Positions 1 to 6,660 of a stretch of DNA of 34,293 nucleotides are shown here, in pieces (within the stretch, counting starts at the first letter, position 1; each line of letters starts with the position of its first letter). Where the stretch lies: the NCBI GenBank assembly GCA_949051815.1, contig CARQVR010000028.1, forward strand, positions 1 to 34,293. The letters run 5' to 3'. The position numbers and the translations under genes were made by a program. The notes beneath the pieces were generated by a model, which saw only the letters and a list, made by a program, of their open reading frames with translations, did not search any database and was not told the DNA's origin. The stretch comes from an uncultured Lachnospiraceae bacterium (lineage in GTDB: Bacteria; Bacillota; Clostridia; Lachnospirales; Lachnospiraceae).

Positions 1-2
1 TG

Positions 3-824
3 TCGGGCACGGACTGGAGCCGGTATATGCCGCTGATGGAGGAGCGCAAGGCGGCCATGCTGGAACGGCCGCATAACGACGTGTGGCAGACGAGCTTCGA
101 CGGTTTGAAGCTTCATGCCACTTATTTTCCGGCGCCGGAGAATCAGGGGAAACTGCGGCTTGTGATCTGTTTCCATGGCTATACCAGTCAGGGCATGTCT
201 GACTATATCGGATTGTCGGATTACTACCAGAAGAGAGGATACGCCATGCTTTTGCCGGACGCGAGGGCACACGGTGAAAGCGAGGGAGAGTATATCGGCT
301 TTGGCTGCCTTGACAGGCAGGACGCGCTTGGATGGATCAGATGGGCGCTTATGGAGCTTGGTGAGGAGACGGAGATTCTGCTGCACGGCACTTCCATGGG
401 AGCGGCCACGCTTCTGATGCTGAGTGGTCTGAAACTTCCGGAGCAGGTGAAGGGTATTGTCTCGGACTGCGGGTTTACTTCCCCTAAGGAAGTGTTCACC
501 CACGTGCTGCACACCATGTATCATCTGCCCGCTTTCCCGATTATACCGGGAGCGGATCTGGTGAACAGGAAACTGGCGGGTTACGGCATGGATGAGTGCA
601 ATGCCAAAAGAGAAGTGGAGAAGGCCGAAGTGCCGATCCTGTTTATCCACGGCGGAAACGACACCTTTGTGCCCTGGCAGATGTGCGGCGAGATTTATGA
701 ACACTGCGCTTCCCCGAAGAGAAAGCTGATCGTCGAGGGCGCGGCCCACGCGGAGAGCTACTACAAGGACATGGAAGGCTATGAGAAGGCGTTAACGGAG
801 TTTATTGGTGAAGTGATAGAGTGA
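3..824 (+). CDS. alpha/beta hydrolase (5' end lies before the window)
   Basis: Serine hydrolase of the alpha/beta fold, probably an esterase, lipase or thioesterase; the substrate cannot be read from sequence. The reading frame is open to the window edge, and the residues before the first ATG (position 27) look like family sequence, so the true start is upstream. Counting from that ATG, the nucleophile elbow GTSMG puts Ser at 123, the acid is Asp212 in HGGNDTFVPW, and the base is His241 in AAHAESY. The oxyanion region is the FHGYTSQG segment near residue 49. There is no signal peptide in the visible part, so it is probably cytoplasmic. It is followed after about 145 bp by a condensation-type protein, an acyl carrier protein and an acyl ligase on the same strand. 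A role as the releasing thioesterase of that set is possible but is inference. The fold assignment is certain. Confidence 0.85.
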   Translation, partial: SGTDWSRYMPLMEERKAAMLERPHNDVWQTSFDGLKLHATYFPAPENQGKLRLVICFHGYTSQGMSDYIGLSDYYQKRGYAMLLPDARAHGESEGEYIGFGCLDRQDALGWIRWALMELGEETEILLHGTSMGAATLLMLSGLKLPEQVKGIVSDCGFTSPKEVFTHVLHTMYHLPAFPIIPGADLVNRKLAGYGMDECNAKREVEKAEVPILFIHGGNDTFVPWQMCGEIYEHCASPKRKLIVEGAAHAESYYKDMEGYEKALTEFIGEVIE

Positions 825-944
825 AAAGAACTTCTAAAGCTCAGCAGCAGAGGCTGCTTCGCTAAGAAGATCTATGTTTCACTCAGGAGAATGCCCAAAA
901 TACGGCATTCTCCGCACGGATTTAAGATTCCGCAGAGCGGAATC
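819..944 (+). other. cluster of intergenic RNA hairpins
   Basis: The spacer between the hydrolase and the condensation gene can fold almost throughout. An outer stem GAGTGAAA (819-826) pairs with TTTCACTC (877-884) and encloses CTTCT/AGAAG and AGCAG/CTGCT stems. It is followed by a perfect 10-bp hairpin (GGAGAATGCC at 886-895 with 904-913) and a perfect 8-bp hairpin with a 3-nt loop (GATTCCGC at 926-933 with 937-944). No U-tract follows, so these are not classical terminators. They could set differential expression or protect mRNA ends. Confidence 0.5.
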
Positions 945-970
945 ATGGAAGCGGAATGAAGGAGGGAGAT

Positions 971-2368
971 ATGAAAACAAGAAAGGGTTACAAGACATAT
1001 CCTTTGACGGTGGCGCAGAAGTTCCATATTTTTTACATGGATTTCTGTCCCAAGAAGGAGGTGGTAAATATCGGCACCAGCCTGACCATCGAATACGAGC
1101 TGGATATTGAGGAGCTGAGAAGGGCGGTTTACAAGGCGTATGAGCGATGCGAGTCCATGCGGGTGCGCTTCGCTTACGATAAGAAGGAAGAGCAGTGGTA
1201 TCAGTATGTGGCGGATAAGGAAGAGCGGGAGATCGAGTACGTGGACTTCACGGGAAAAACCATGGAGGAGGCGGCTGAGATTATGAAGGGCTGGACAAGG
1301 GTGCCTTTTCAGAGAGAGGACAGTCCCATGAACCGGGTCGTGATGATTAAGACGCCGGATGGCTGTCAGGGGCTTTATGTGCTGGGAGACCACATGCTGA
1401 TGGACGCCCAGTCTCTGATCTGTTTCCTCAGGGACGTGATCGAGCTTTACTGTAACGCCAAGTTTGAGGGCGTTGCCTATCCGTCTGATATGCGTTCCTT
1501 TACCGAACAGTTGGAGAAGGATCTGGCCTATGAGGCGGAGAGTAAGGCGCAGGCCAGAGACAGAGAGTATTTTCAGAAACTGATCGGGGAGTCGGAGCCG
1601 GTCTTTAACGGCATCGAGGGACCGGGACAGCTTCTGGAAGCGCAGAAAAAATTCCCAGGGACAAGGGCGGCCTTTTCCGCGACGGCCAGGGTGGATTCCG
1701 CACTTGACATTTTCCATCTGGAGGAGGAGCCGACACAGAGACTGATGCGTTTTTGCGAGGAGCAGCACATATCCTTGCAGTGCCTGCTGATTATGGGAAT
1801 CCGTACCTATCTGCAGAAGATGAACGATAATGACGACGTGTCGATAAACGTGGCCTATGCGAGAAGGGCGACTCTTTTGGAGAAAAAGTCGGGCGGCACA
1901 AGAATCCACTCCTTCCCGTTCCGGACCATTCTCTCCAGAGAGCAGACCTTTATGGAGGGCATTCTTGCCATCCGTAACGGACAAAACGAGGTTTTCCGCC
2001 ATACGAATTTTAATCCGGTGGAGTACTTTGCCTACAGGAGTAAGCTCTACAATACGCCGCAGGGCGCCACATATGAGCCGATGTCCCTGACCTACCAGCC
2101 CATGACCCTGAAAGAGAAAGGTCTGAACCAGCTTGGCGACATCCGGTATAAGACGAAATGGTATCCCAACGGGGCGACCACACAGGCAATGTACCTGACG
2201 GTGATGCACCGCTCCGATGACAACGGACTGGATTTCAATTTCGAGCATCAGGTGGCGGCGGTAAGCCGTGAGACGCTGGAGCGTTTCTACTATTATATGT
2301 GCAAGATTATGTTCAAGGGAACGGAGAACCCGAACATGAAAATCGGCGATATCATAAAGCTGATATAG
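971..2368 (+). CDS. stand-alone condensation-domain-like acyltransferase
   Basis: A 465-residue protein of the chloramphenicol acetyltransferase/NRPS condensation superfamily. Members join a carrier-bound acyl group to an amine or alcohol. The N-terminal PLTVAQKFHIFY segment resembles the first motif of condensation domains. The active-site HxxxD is present as His141-Met-Leu-Met-Asp145, preceded by Asp instead of the first His of the usual HHxxxDG. The C-terminal NFEHQ-VSRETLERF region fits the end of the fold. Length matches a single free-standing domain with no fused adenylation or carrier domain. I chose the ATG at 971 because AAGGAGGG sits 4 nt upstream; the in-frame ATG at 956 has no such site. 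An ACP gene and an AMP-forming ligase gene follow on the same strand, so it likely acts on an acyl group loaded onto that ACP. The product is unknown. Confidence 0.72.
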   Translation: MKTRKGYKTYPLTVAQKFHIFYMDFCPKKEVVNIGTSLTIEYELDIEELRRAVYKAYERCESMRVRFAYDKKEEQWYQYVADKEEREIEYVDFTGKTMEEAAEIMKGWTRVPFQREDSPMNRVVMIKTPDGCQGLYVLGDHMLMDAQSLICFLRDVIELYCNAKFEGVAYPSDMRSFTEQLEKDLAYEAESKAQARDREYFQKLIGESEPVFNGIEGPGQLLEAQKKFPGTRAAFSATARVDSALDIFHLEEEPTQRLMRFCEEQHISLQCLLIMGIRTYLQKMNDNDDVSINVAYARRATLLEKKSGGTRIHSFPFRTILSREQTFMEGILAIRNGQNEVFRHTNFNPVEYFAYRSKLYNTPQGATYEPMSLTYQPMTLKEKGLNQLGDIRYKTKWYPNGATTQAMYLTVMHRSDDNGLDFNFEHQVAAVSRETLERFYYYMCKIMFKGTENPNMKIGDIIKLI

Positions 2369-2453
2369 CGGGCGGGATGAAGCGAAGCGGAATCGGGCGT
2401 GCACTGCGGGTTAAACAGGGAAGAAGAAAATAGAAAAAGGAGGCTGACATCGT

Positions 2454-2675
2454 ATGTTTGATCAGTTAGCGGAAATCATTACGAACTATGTGGAAGTGAA
2501 AAAGGAGGATATCAGGCCGGAGTCCCGGTTTATGGAAGATCTGGGTTTTTCCTCTTTTGACTTTATGAGTATGCTGGGAGAGGTGGAGGACACCTTCGAC
2601 GTGGAGATCGAGGAGGAGAAGGCCGCAGGCATCCGCACGGTGCAGGAGGCCGTGGATTACCTCGGGAGCTTATAA
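2454..2675 (+). CDS. acyl carrier protein
   Basis: A 73-residue free carrier protein that would hold an acyl or aminoacyl group on a phosphopantetheine arm. The attachment site is the GFSSFDFM motif, with Ser34 as the modified residue at the start of helix 2, replacing the more common DSLD form. The rest is short and acidic, as in ACPs (VEDTFDVEIEEE). The start is fixed by AAAGGAGG 10 nt upstream of the ATG. The gene lies 85 bp after the condensation-type gene and about 157 bp before the acyl ligase, so it is most likely the dedicated carrier of this pathway rather than the fatty-acid synthase ACP; no fab gene is nearby. Functional family is sure; the dedicated role is inference. Confidence 0.88.
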   Translation: MFDQLAEIITNYVEVKKEDIRPESRFMEDLGFSSFDFMSMLGEVEDTFDVEIEEEKAAGIRTVQEAVDYLGSL

Positions 2676-2699
2676 CGGATGGAAAAAACAGGGCTGGTT

Positions 2700-2774
2700 G
2701 TGCAGAGGCGTTACAGGTGATGCAAGCCGCAGCCTGCGGTCGTGCAGAGGCGTCACAGGTGATCACGGCCGCAG
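2700..2774 (+). repeat. two-copy direct repeat, period 42 bp
   Basis: The spacer between the ACP and ligase genes holds two copies of a 33-bp unit (2700-2732 and 2742-2774). Both begin GTGCAGAGGCG and contain ACAGGTGAT and GCCGCAG, with a few differences. The repeat lies in a frame that is open ahead of the ligase but outside the expected protein. Confidence 0.7.
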
Positions 2775-2832
2775 GGCAGTATTTGAGATAGCGCCTGCGT
2801 GCGGCACAGAACGCTTCGGAATGGAAGGAAAT

Positions 2833-4383
2833 ATGAATGAATTGAGCAGTACCATCAGGGAAATTTTGGTCAAGGCTTCCGGGGCTTACGGGCCGCAGGA
2901 CGCGGTCAGGTATAAGGCGAAGCGCGACAAAGGAAACGGAAAAAAAGAGACGGTAGTCGTGGCAAAGACTTACCGGCAGCTCAGGGAGGACAGCGAGCGC
3001 TTTTCGGCGGCTCTTGACAGCCTCGGCGAGCAGGGAGCCCACATAGCGATTGTGGGTGACAACTCTTATCCGTGGCTTGTCTCTTACTACGGCACGGTGA
3101 ACGGCGGCAGCGTGGCGGTGCCGTTAGATGCCAATCTGCCGGCGGAAGAGCTGTGTGAGCTGATCGACCGGTCGGACGCGACGGTGCTTGTCTACGATAA
3201 GGCGCGTGAGGCGGTGGCGGCGCTTTCCGGAGAGAAATGTCCGAAGCTGAAACACCGGATTGCCACAGATCCGGAAGCGTCTGCGGCGGATGTGCCGGAG
3301 GGAACATTGCTATTCCAGGAAGTGCTGGGCAAACAGACGCCCGGTTATTCCCACAGCCCGCTGCCGGAGGATCTGGCGACCATCATGTTTACTTCCGGCA
3401 CTACGGGTAAGAGCAAGGGTGTGATGCTGACCCACAGGAATCTGGCGGAGAACGCCACGGCGCAGGACATGGGATTTGAACCGGGGATGGTGCTGCTTTC
3501 GGTGCTGCCGATCCATCATGCCTACTGCCTGAGCATGGACATCTTAAAGGGCATGTCTCTGGGAACGGTGATCTGCATCAACGATTCCCTGCTCCGGGTG
3601 TTAAAAAATATCAAGCTCTTTGAGCCGAACATCATCCTTATGGTGCCGCTTATGATCGAGACTTTTGCCAAGAAGCTGGAGGAGACAGACTGGCTGCCCG
3701 CGCCCCTTATCAAGGCGAAGGTTTTTGGCAAACAGTTCCATACCATATGCAGCGGCGGCGCGTACTTAAATCCCGATTACTTAAAGCGGTTCGAAAAGTA
3801 CGGGATCACCATTTTGCAGGGATATGGCATGACCGAGTGCGCACCCGTGATCAGCTCCAACTGTCCGAAAGATAAAAAGGACGGTTCCATCGGCAAATGT
3901 ATGCCAAACTGCGAGGTGAAGGTGGTGGACGAGGAACTTTGGGTGAGAGGCTCAAGCGTCATGCAGGGGTATTATAAAATGCCGGAAGAGACGGCCCAAA
4001 CGCTTGTGGACGGATGGCTTCGCACGGGCGATCTGGGTTATGTGGACGAGGACGGCTTCCTTTTCCTTACGGGAAGGAAGAAGAATCTGATTATCACACC
4101 AAACGGCGAGAACGTTTCCCCGGAGGAGCTGGAGAATAAAATCGGCGCGGCCCGCCTTGTGCAGGAAGTTCTGGTGAGAGAGAAGGACGGCGTGATCGAG
4201 GCGGAAATTTTCCCGGATCAGGAGTATGCATCTAAGAAAAAGATCAGGGATGTGGAGGGAGAGATCCGTAAGATCGTCGATGACTATAATGAAAAAGCGC
4301 CGCTGTATAAACGTGTGGTAAGCGTGAAGCTGCGGGACACGGAATTTGAAAAGAATACCACGAAGAAGATTAAGAGATTTTGA
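2833..4383 (+). CDS. AMP-forming acyl ligase (acyl-CoA/acyl-ACP synthetase family)
   Basis: A 516-residue adenylating enzyme that would activate a carboxylic acid with ATP and pass it to a thiol, here probably the phosphopantetheine of the neighbouring ACP. Core motifs are in order: the phosphate loop TSGTTGKSKG (187-196), YGMTE (331-335), the TGD motif (398-400), GRKKNLI (414-420), and a C-terminal catalytic Lys near 511-512 in NTTKKIKRF. There is no signal peptide or membrane segment. I chose the ATG at 2833, with GAAGGA just upstream, because homologous sequence begins about there; the open frame runs back to 2698 only through the direct repeat. The gene ends at a bidirectional terminator. 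The substrate may be a fatty acid, aryl acid or amino acid; the sequence alone does not decide. Confidence 0.85.
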   Translation: MNELSSTIREILVKASGAYGPQDAVRYKAKRDKGNGKKETVVVAKTYRQLREDSERFSAALDSLGEQGAHIAIVGDNSYPWLVSYYGTVNGGSVAVPLDANLPAEELCELIDRSDATVLVYDKAREAVAALSGEKCPKLKHRIATDPEASAADVPEGTLLFQEVLGKQTPGYSHSPLPEDLATIMFTSGTTGKSKGVMLTHRNLAENATAQDMGFEPGMVLLSVLPIHHAYCLSMDILKGMSLGTVICINDSLLRVLKNIKLFEPNIILMVPLMIETFAKKLEETDWLPAPLIKAKVFGKQFHTICSGGAYLNPDYLKRFEKYGITILQGYGMTECAPVISSNCPKDKKDGSIGKCMPNCEVKVVDEELWVRGSSVMQGYYKMPEETAQTLVDGWLRTGDLGYVDEDGFLFLTGRKKNLIITPNGENVSPEELENKIGAARLVQEVLVREKDGVIEAEIFPDQEYASKKKIRDVEGEIRKIVDDYNEKAPLYKRVVSVKLRDTEFEKNTTKKIKRF

Positions 4384-4406
4384 GCCTGTACCTATAGCGT
4401 AAAAAA

Positions 4407-4446
4407 GACCGCCCTCCGCGTTATCGCAAGAGAGCGGTCCTTTTTA
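4407..4446. terminator. bidirectional terminator after the acyl ligase
   Basis: A hairpin GACCGCCCTC (4407-4416) / GAGAGCGGTC (4430-4439) with one mismatch is flanked by six A's on the left and a run of T's on the right. It can stop the plus-strand ligase transcript and the convergent minus-strand gene. Confidence 0.8.
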
Positions 4447-4486
4447 TATGCGTGAGCGATTTCATAGACCGGACCGGTTCGATCCG

Positions 4487-5215
4487 TCAGACGGTGAAGT
4501 CAAAATTCTTTCCGGGCATCGGAATGGTTGTCTCTTCTTTTACAGTGTCCCAGTCAAAGTTTTTAATCTTTTCGAGCAGATCCTCTACGCTGTTAGCGGA
4601 GACGGTAGCGCGCTTGCTATGTTCGTAATTGTATTTGTCCTGCGCTTTGCCAGCCTTCTCTGCATCTGCTTCCTTTGCGGCTTCCTTCTTGTCTTCGCGC
4701 ATTTTTTCCACAAATTCCTTCGTGCGCTCGCCGGACTTTTCGAGTTCCGCAAAGTAGGATACCTGGCCGTCCTTGCCGATGTTTACGCCGAGTGTTACGA
4801 CCTCATCCTCACGGCCGGTTTCCTTTAACTCTTCCTTCATCTCACTGAGCTTGCCAAGAGACTCATCCAGAAGAGCGAAATTCTCTTTCTTTACGTCCTC
4901 ATCGTTGGCCATCCGCTCCAGCTCTTCGGGATCGATTAAGATGCTGAAATCTTTTGAACCGCGGGAGAGATATTCGGCAGCCTCCTCCTCGGTCTCGTAT
5001 TCAGCGACATAGATATCCGCGTTGTTGTAGGTTTTTTTCATTTCCTGTAAAAGCGCTTTCGCCTTGTCACTTAACTGTACGGAATTGCTGTTTGTCTTTT
5101 TGGTTTCGTCGGTCTTTTTGTCGTCAGCTTTTGCGGTCTTTCTGCTCTGCGCTGCAGGACTGTAGAGATTTTTCTGCATTGCATTATAGCTGCCGATACC
5201 GTTCATATTGTTCAT
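4487..5215 (-). CDS. DUF6033-like protein, possible flagellar-regulon member
   Basis: A 242-residue acidic protein rich in Lys, Glu and Ala. I do not recognise a proven function. The central segment (LSDKAKALLQEM, then the TEEEAAEYLSRGSKDF and IDPEELERMANDED region, about residues 48-110) resembles the DUF6033 family of Clostridia. The N-terminus (MNNMNGIGSYNAMQKN) is polar and probably disordered. There is no signal peptide or membrane segment, and coiled-coil-like helices follow in residues 115-200. AAGGAGGG just upstream of the ATG fixes the start. A sigma-28-like promoter lies about 80 nt upstream, which suggests expression with late flagellar genes. An uncleaved disordered N-terminus would also suit export by a flagellar-type apparatus, but that is inference. 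The nearby minus-strand gene at 6018-6242 has a similar promoter. Confidence 0.7.
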   Translation of the reverse strand: MNNMNGIGSYNAMQKNLYSPAAQSRKTAKADDKKTDETKKTNSNSVQLSDKAKALLQEMKKTYNNADIYVAEYETEEEAAEYLSRGSKDFSILIDPEELERMANDEDVKKENFALLDESLGKLSEMKEELKETGREDEVVTLGVNIGKDGQVSYFAELEKSGERTKEFVEKMREDKKEAAKEADAEKAGKAQDKYNYEHSKRATVSANSVEDLLEKIKNFDWDTVKEETTIPMPGKNFDFTV

Positions 5216-5241
5216 GTTTTTGCCCTCCTTAGCTTTACCTG

Positions 5242-5254
5242 TTTACACTGTAAA
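5242..5254. promoter_or_regulatory. palindrome in the leader of the DUF6033-like gene
   Basis: TTTACA-C-TGTAAA is a perfect 6+1+6 palindrome. It is flanked by two direct copies of TTTACCTG (5234-5241 and 5260-5267). It lies between the predicted start of transcription and the ribosome binding site of the minus-strand gene. It may be an operator; no regulator is assigned. Confidence 0.35.
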
Positions 5255-5300
5255 TCCGTTTACCTGTCGGGAGGTTTTCGGACTTCACCTCTTATTCTAT

Positions 5301-5327
5301 ATATCGCCCATTGGCAGATATTTCTTA
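5301..5327 (-). promoter_or_regulatory. sigma-28 (SigD)-like promoter
   Basis: On the minus strand TAAG (5327-5324) is followed after 15 nt by GGCGATAT (5308-5301). The known Bacillus SigD consensus is TAAA, 14-16 nt, GCCGATAT, so there is one mismatch in each element. It points at the DUF6033-like gene with a leader of about 80 nt. Confidence 0.6.
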
Positions 5328-5382
5328 ATAGGGGAATGGGAAAATAGTCCTGCTTTTTAATTTTTTGGAGAGGGCGGGTTTC

Positions 5383-5411
5383 TTGACAGGGCATTTCTTT
5401 TATTATATAAC
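5383..5411 (+). promoter_or_regulatory. sigma-A promoter of the Rrf2 gene
   Basis: TTGACA (5383-5388), a 17-nt spacer and TATAAC (5406-5411) lie about 87 nt before the Rrf2 start codon. This is a near-consensus housekeeping promoter in AT-rich sequence. Confidence 0.72.
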
Positions 5412-5497
5412 TTTGATTAAGAAAACATATTAACACGATAGGAAAAATAGAGGATCAGGGACGGTTCGTCCCGGTGACAGGAAGGGGGAGCAGGGGG

Positions 5498-5932
5498 ATG
5501 AAAATTTCCACAAAAGGCAGGTACGCGCTCCGGCTGATGCTGGATCTGGCGGTTTATGATACGGGTGATCCGGTCAGGATCAAAGATATTGCGGCGAGAC
5601 AGGAGATTTCGGAAAAGTATCTGGAGCAGATCATTTCTACATTAAATAAGGCGGGATATGTGAAGAGCGTCAGAGGACCGCAGGGCGGGTATCATCTGAC
5701 GAAGGCGCCCAAAGAGTACACGGTCGGCATGATTCTCAGGCTGACGGAAGGGTCGCTTGCACCGGTAGCCTGTCTGGAGGATGGGATAAACGCCTGTGCA
5801 AGGCAGGAGGGATGCGCTACTTTGCGGCTGTGGCGGATGCTGAATCAGGCGGTTGGAGACGTGGTGGATCGCGTGACACTGGCAGACCTTATGGAGTGGC
5901 ACGAGGAGAAGAGCGGAAACGGGGATAAGTAA
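5498..5932 (+). CDS. Rrf2-family transcriptional regulator, IscR-like
   Basis: A 144-residue DNA-binding regulator. The N-terminus MKISTKGRYALRLMLDLA is the family signature, followed by the winged helix with its recognition region near residues 28-52 (IKDIAARQEISEKYLEQI) and the RGPQGGYHL wing (59-67). Three cysteines (Cys92, Cys100, Cys106; spacing C-x7-C-x5-C) match the [2Fe-2S] ligands of IscR-type members, so it probably senses iron-sulphur status or redox. I chose the ATG at 5498, preceded by a GGGGGAG-rich site, over an upstream in-frame GTG at 5474. No isc/suf or cysteine genes are adjacent, so its targets are unknown. It has its own promoter and terminator and is a single-gene unit. 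Confidence 0.9.
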   Translation: MKISTKGRYALRLMLDLAVYDTGDPVRIKDIAARQEISEKYLEQIISTLNKAGYVKSVRGPQGGYHLTKAPKEYTVGMILRLTEGSLAPVACLEDGINACARQEGCATLRLWRMLNQAVGDVVDRVTLADLMEWHEEKSGNGDK

Positions 5933-5957
5933 CGGGTAAACCTCTGCACATATAAAA

Positions 5958-5999
5958 ATCAGAAACCTCAGCCCGGACGCGCTGAGGTTTCTGATTTCT
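5958..5999. terminator. bidirectional terminator after the Rrf2 gene
   Basis: A perfect 15-bp stem (ATCAGAAACCTCAGC at 5958-5972, right arm 5981-5995) with an 8-nt loop is followed by TTCTT on the plus strand and by TTTTTATA on the minus strand. It separates the Rrf2 gene from the convergent small gene. Confidence 0.85.
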
Positions 6000-6017
6000 T
6001 CTGTATTTTTTGCAATT

Positions 6018-6242
6018 CTAAGAATATTCCCGTAAATTCACAAAATTCTGAAAAGGGAGTGCGTTTTTCGTGTATCCGGTCGTCCGGATTTCGATATTTC
6101 GACTTTTCTCCTTCTCAAACGCCTCATCCAGTACTTCGGCAAAGAATTTCTTCGCGAAGGCCTGAGACGGGTTCTGCTTGGACTGGCGATTTTTGTCAGA
6201 AGCTGCCTTCTTTACCGGGGTGACCGCCATAACCGCTTCCAC
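6018..6242 (-). CDS. small unknown protein, start uncertain
   Basis: A basic 74-residue protein from a GTG, which I do not recognise. It contains an AFAKKFFAEVLDEAFEKE helix in the middle and ends ALPFQNFVNLREYS, with no signal peptide or membrane segment. The start is doubtful. The GTG at 6242 and the ATG at 6230 lack ribosome binding sites, whereas a strong AAGGAGGG lies at 6279-6286, about 37 nt upstream of the GTG, and the frame is open back to it. An in-frame ATC (6269-6267) sits 10 nt after that site, the spacing used by other genes here. The only ATG near the site (6265) begins a different frame that stops after 17 codons. Either an AUC start or a lost base or start codon is implied. 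A sigma-28-like promoter lies upstream. Confidence 0.55.
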   Translation of the reverse strand: MEAVMAVTPVKKAASDKNRQSKQNPSQAFAKKFFAEVLDEAFEKEKSRNIEIRTTGYTKNALPFQNFVNLREYS

Positions 6243-6358
6243 TTTATAAGTCCATTCATTTGCATAGATTGCGGTGATCCCTCCTTGGATTCATATTTGT
6301 GCATTACTTTGATATGGCCATATCCTTTTAGCACAGCGAACTCCTTGTTCTGTTAAGG

Positions 6359-6385
6359 ATATCGGCATGAATCCTTTTTCCTTAA
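6359..6385 (-). promoter_or_regulatory. sigma-28 (SigD)-like promoter
   Basis: On the minus strand TTAAG (6385-6381) is followed by GCCGATAT (6366-6359), which is the exact SigD -10 consensus. Spacing is 15 nt counted from TTAA or 14 nt from TAAG. It points at the small gene at 6018-6242 and resembles the promoter at 5301-5327. Confidence 0.65.
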
Positions 6386-6522
6386 CCCTATTTTAACAGT
6401 TTTTTCGAAAAATGGAAAGAAAATAGTCTCAAAAAATACATAATAAATACAAAAAGAAAGATAAAAGATACGGTAAGGCGATAAAGACAGACAATAATAG
6501 ATGAACAAAGAATAAGAATAGA

Positions 6523-6583
6523 GGTTGACGGATGACTACCAACAATGTATGATAAAATTATAAATGGTAGGCGGATGTCAACC
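6523..6583 (+). promoter_or_regulatory. blaI-type promoter inside an inverted repeat
   Basis: TTGACG (6525-6530), 17 nt and TATGAT (6548-6553) with an upstream TG form a near-consensus promoter. It lies within a dyad: GGTTGAC (6523-6529) and CTACCA (6536-6541) pair with TGGTAG (6565-6570) and GTCAACC (6577-6583). BlaI/MecI repressors are known to bind TACA/TGTA-type dyads over their own promoters, so this is a good candidate autoregulatory operator. Confidence 0.6.
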
Positions 6584-6660
6584 TTTTGGCACGGCAGACC
6601 GGACGGCATTTGATGACAGGGCATGGAAAGCGCGTGTCAGGTGTGAAAGAGAGGATACAT

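Larger units (their letters stand above)
6243..6660. other. AT-rich intergenic region with divergent signals
   Basis: This 418-bp stretch without a clear gene holds the ribosome binding site (6279-6286) and sigma-28-like promoter of the minus-strand gene, an A/T-rich dyad (CTATTTT at 6388-6394 with AAAATAG at 6420-6426, enclosing TTTTTC/GAAAAA), an A-rich tract at 6427-6515, and the promoter with inverted repeat of the BlaI gene. No RNA gene was recognised. Confidence 0.6.

Noticed and set aside
872..2404. A 510-codon open frame on the minus strand opposite the condensation gene.
   Set aside because: It mirrors the codon pattern of the real gene, has no ribosome binding site and gives a Leu/His/Arg-rich product without domains. 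The plus-strand gene has clear motifs.
2698..2832. N-terminal extension of the acyl ligase from an upstream start.
   Set aside because: The added residues come from the direct repeat and do not resemble the family; the start at 2833 has a purine-rich site.
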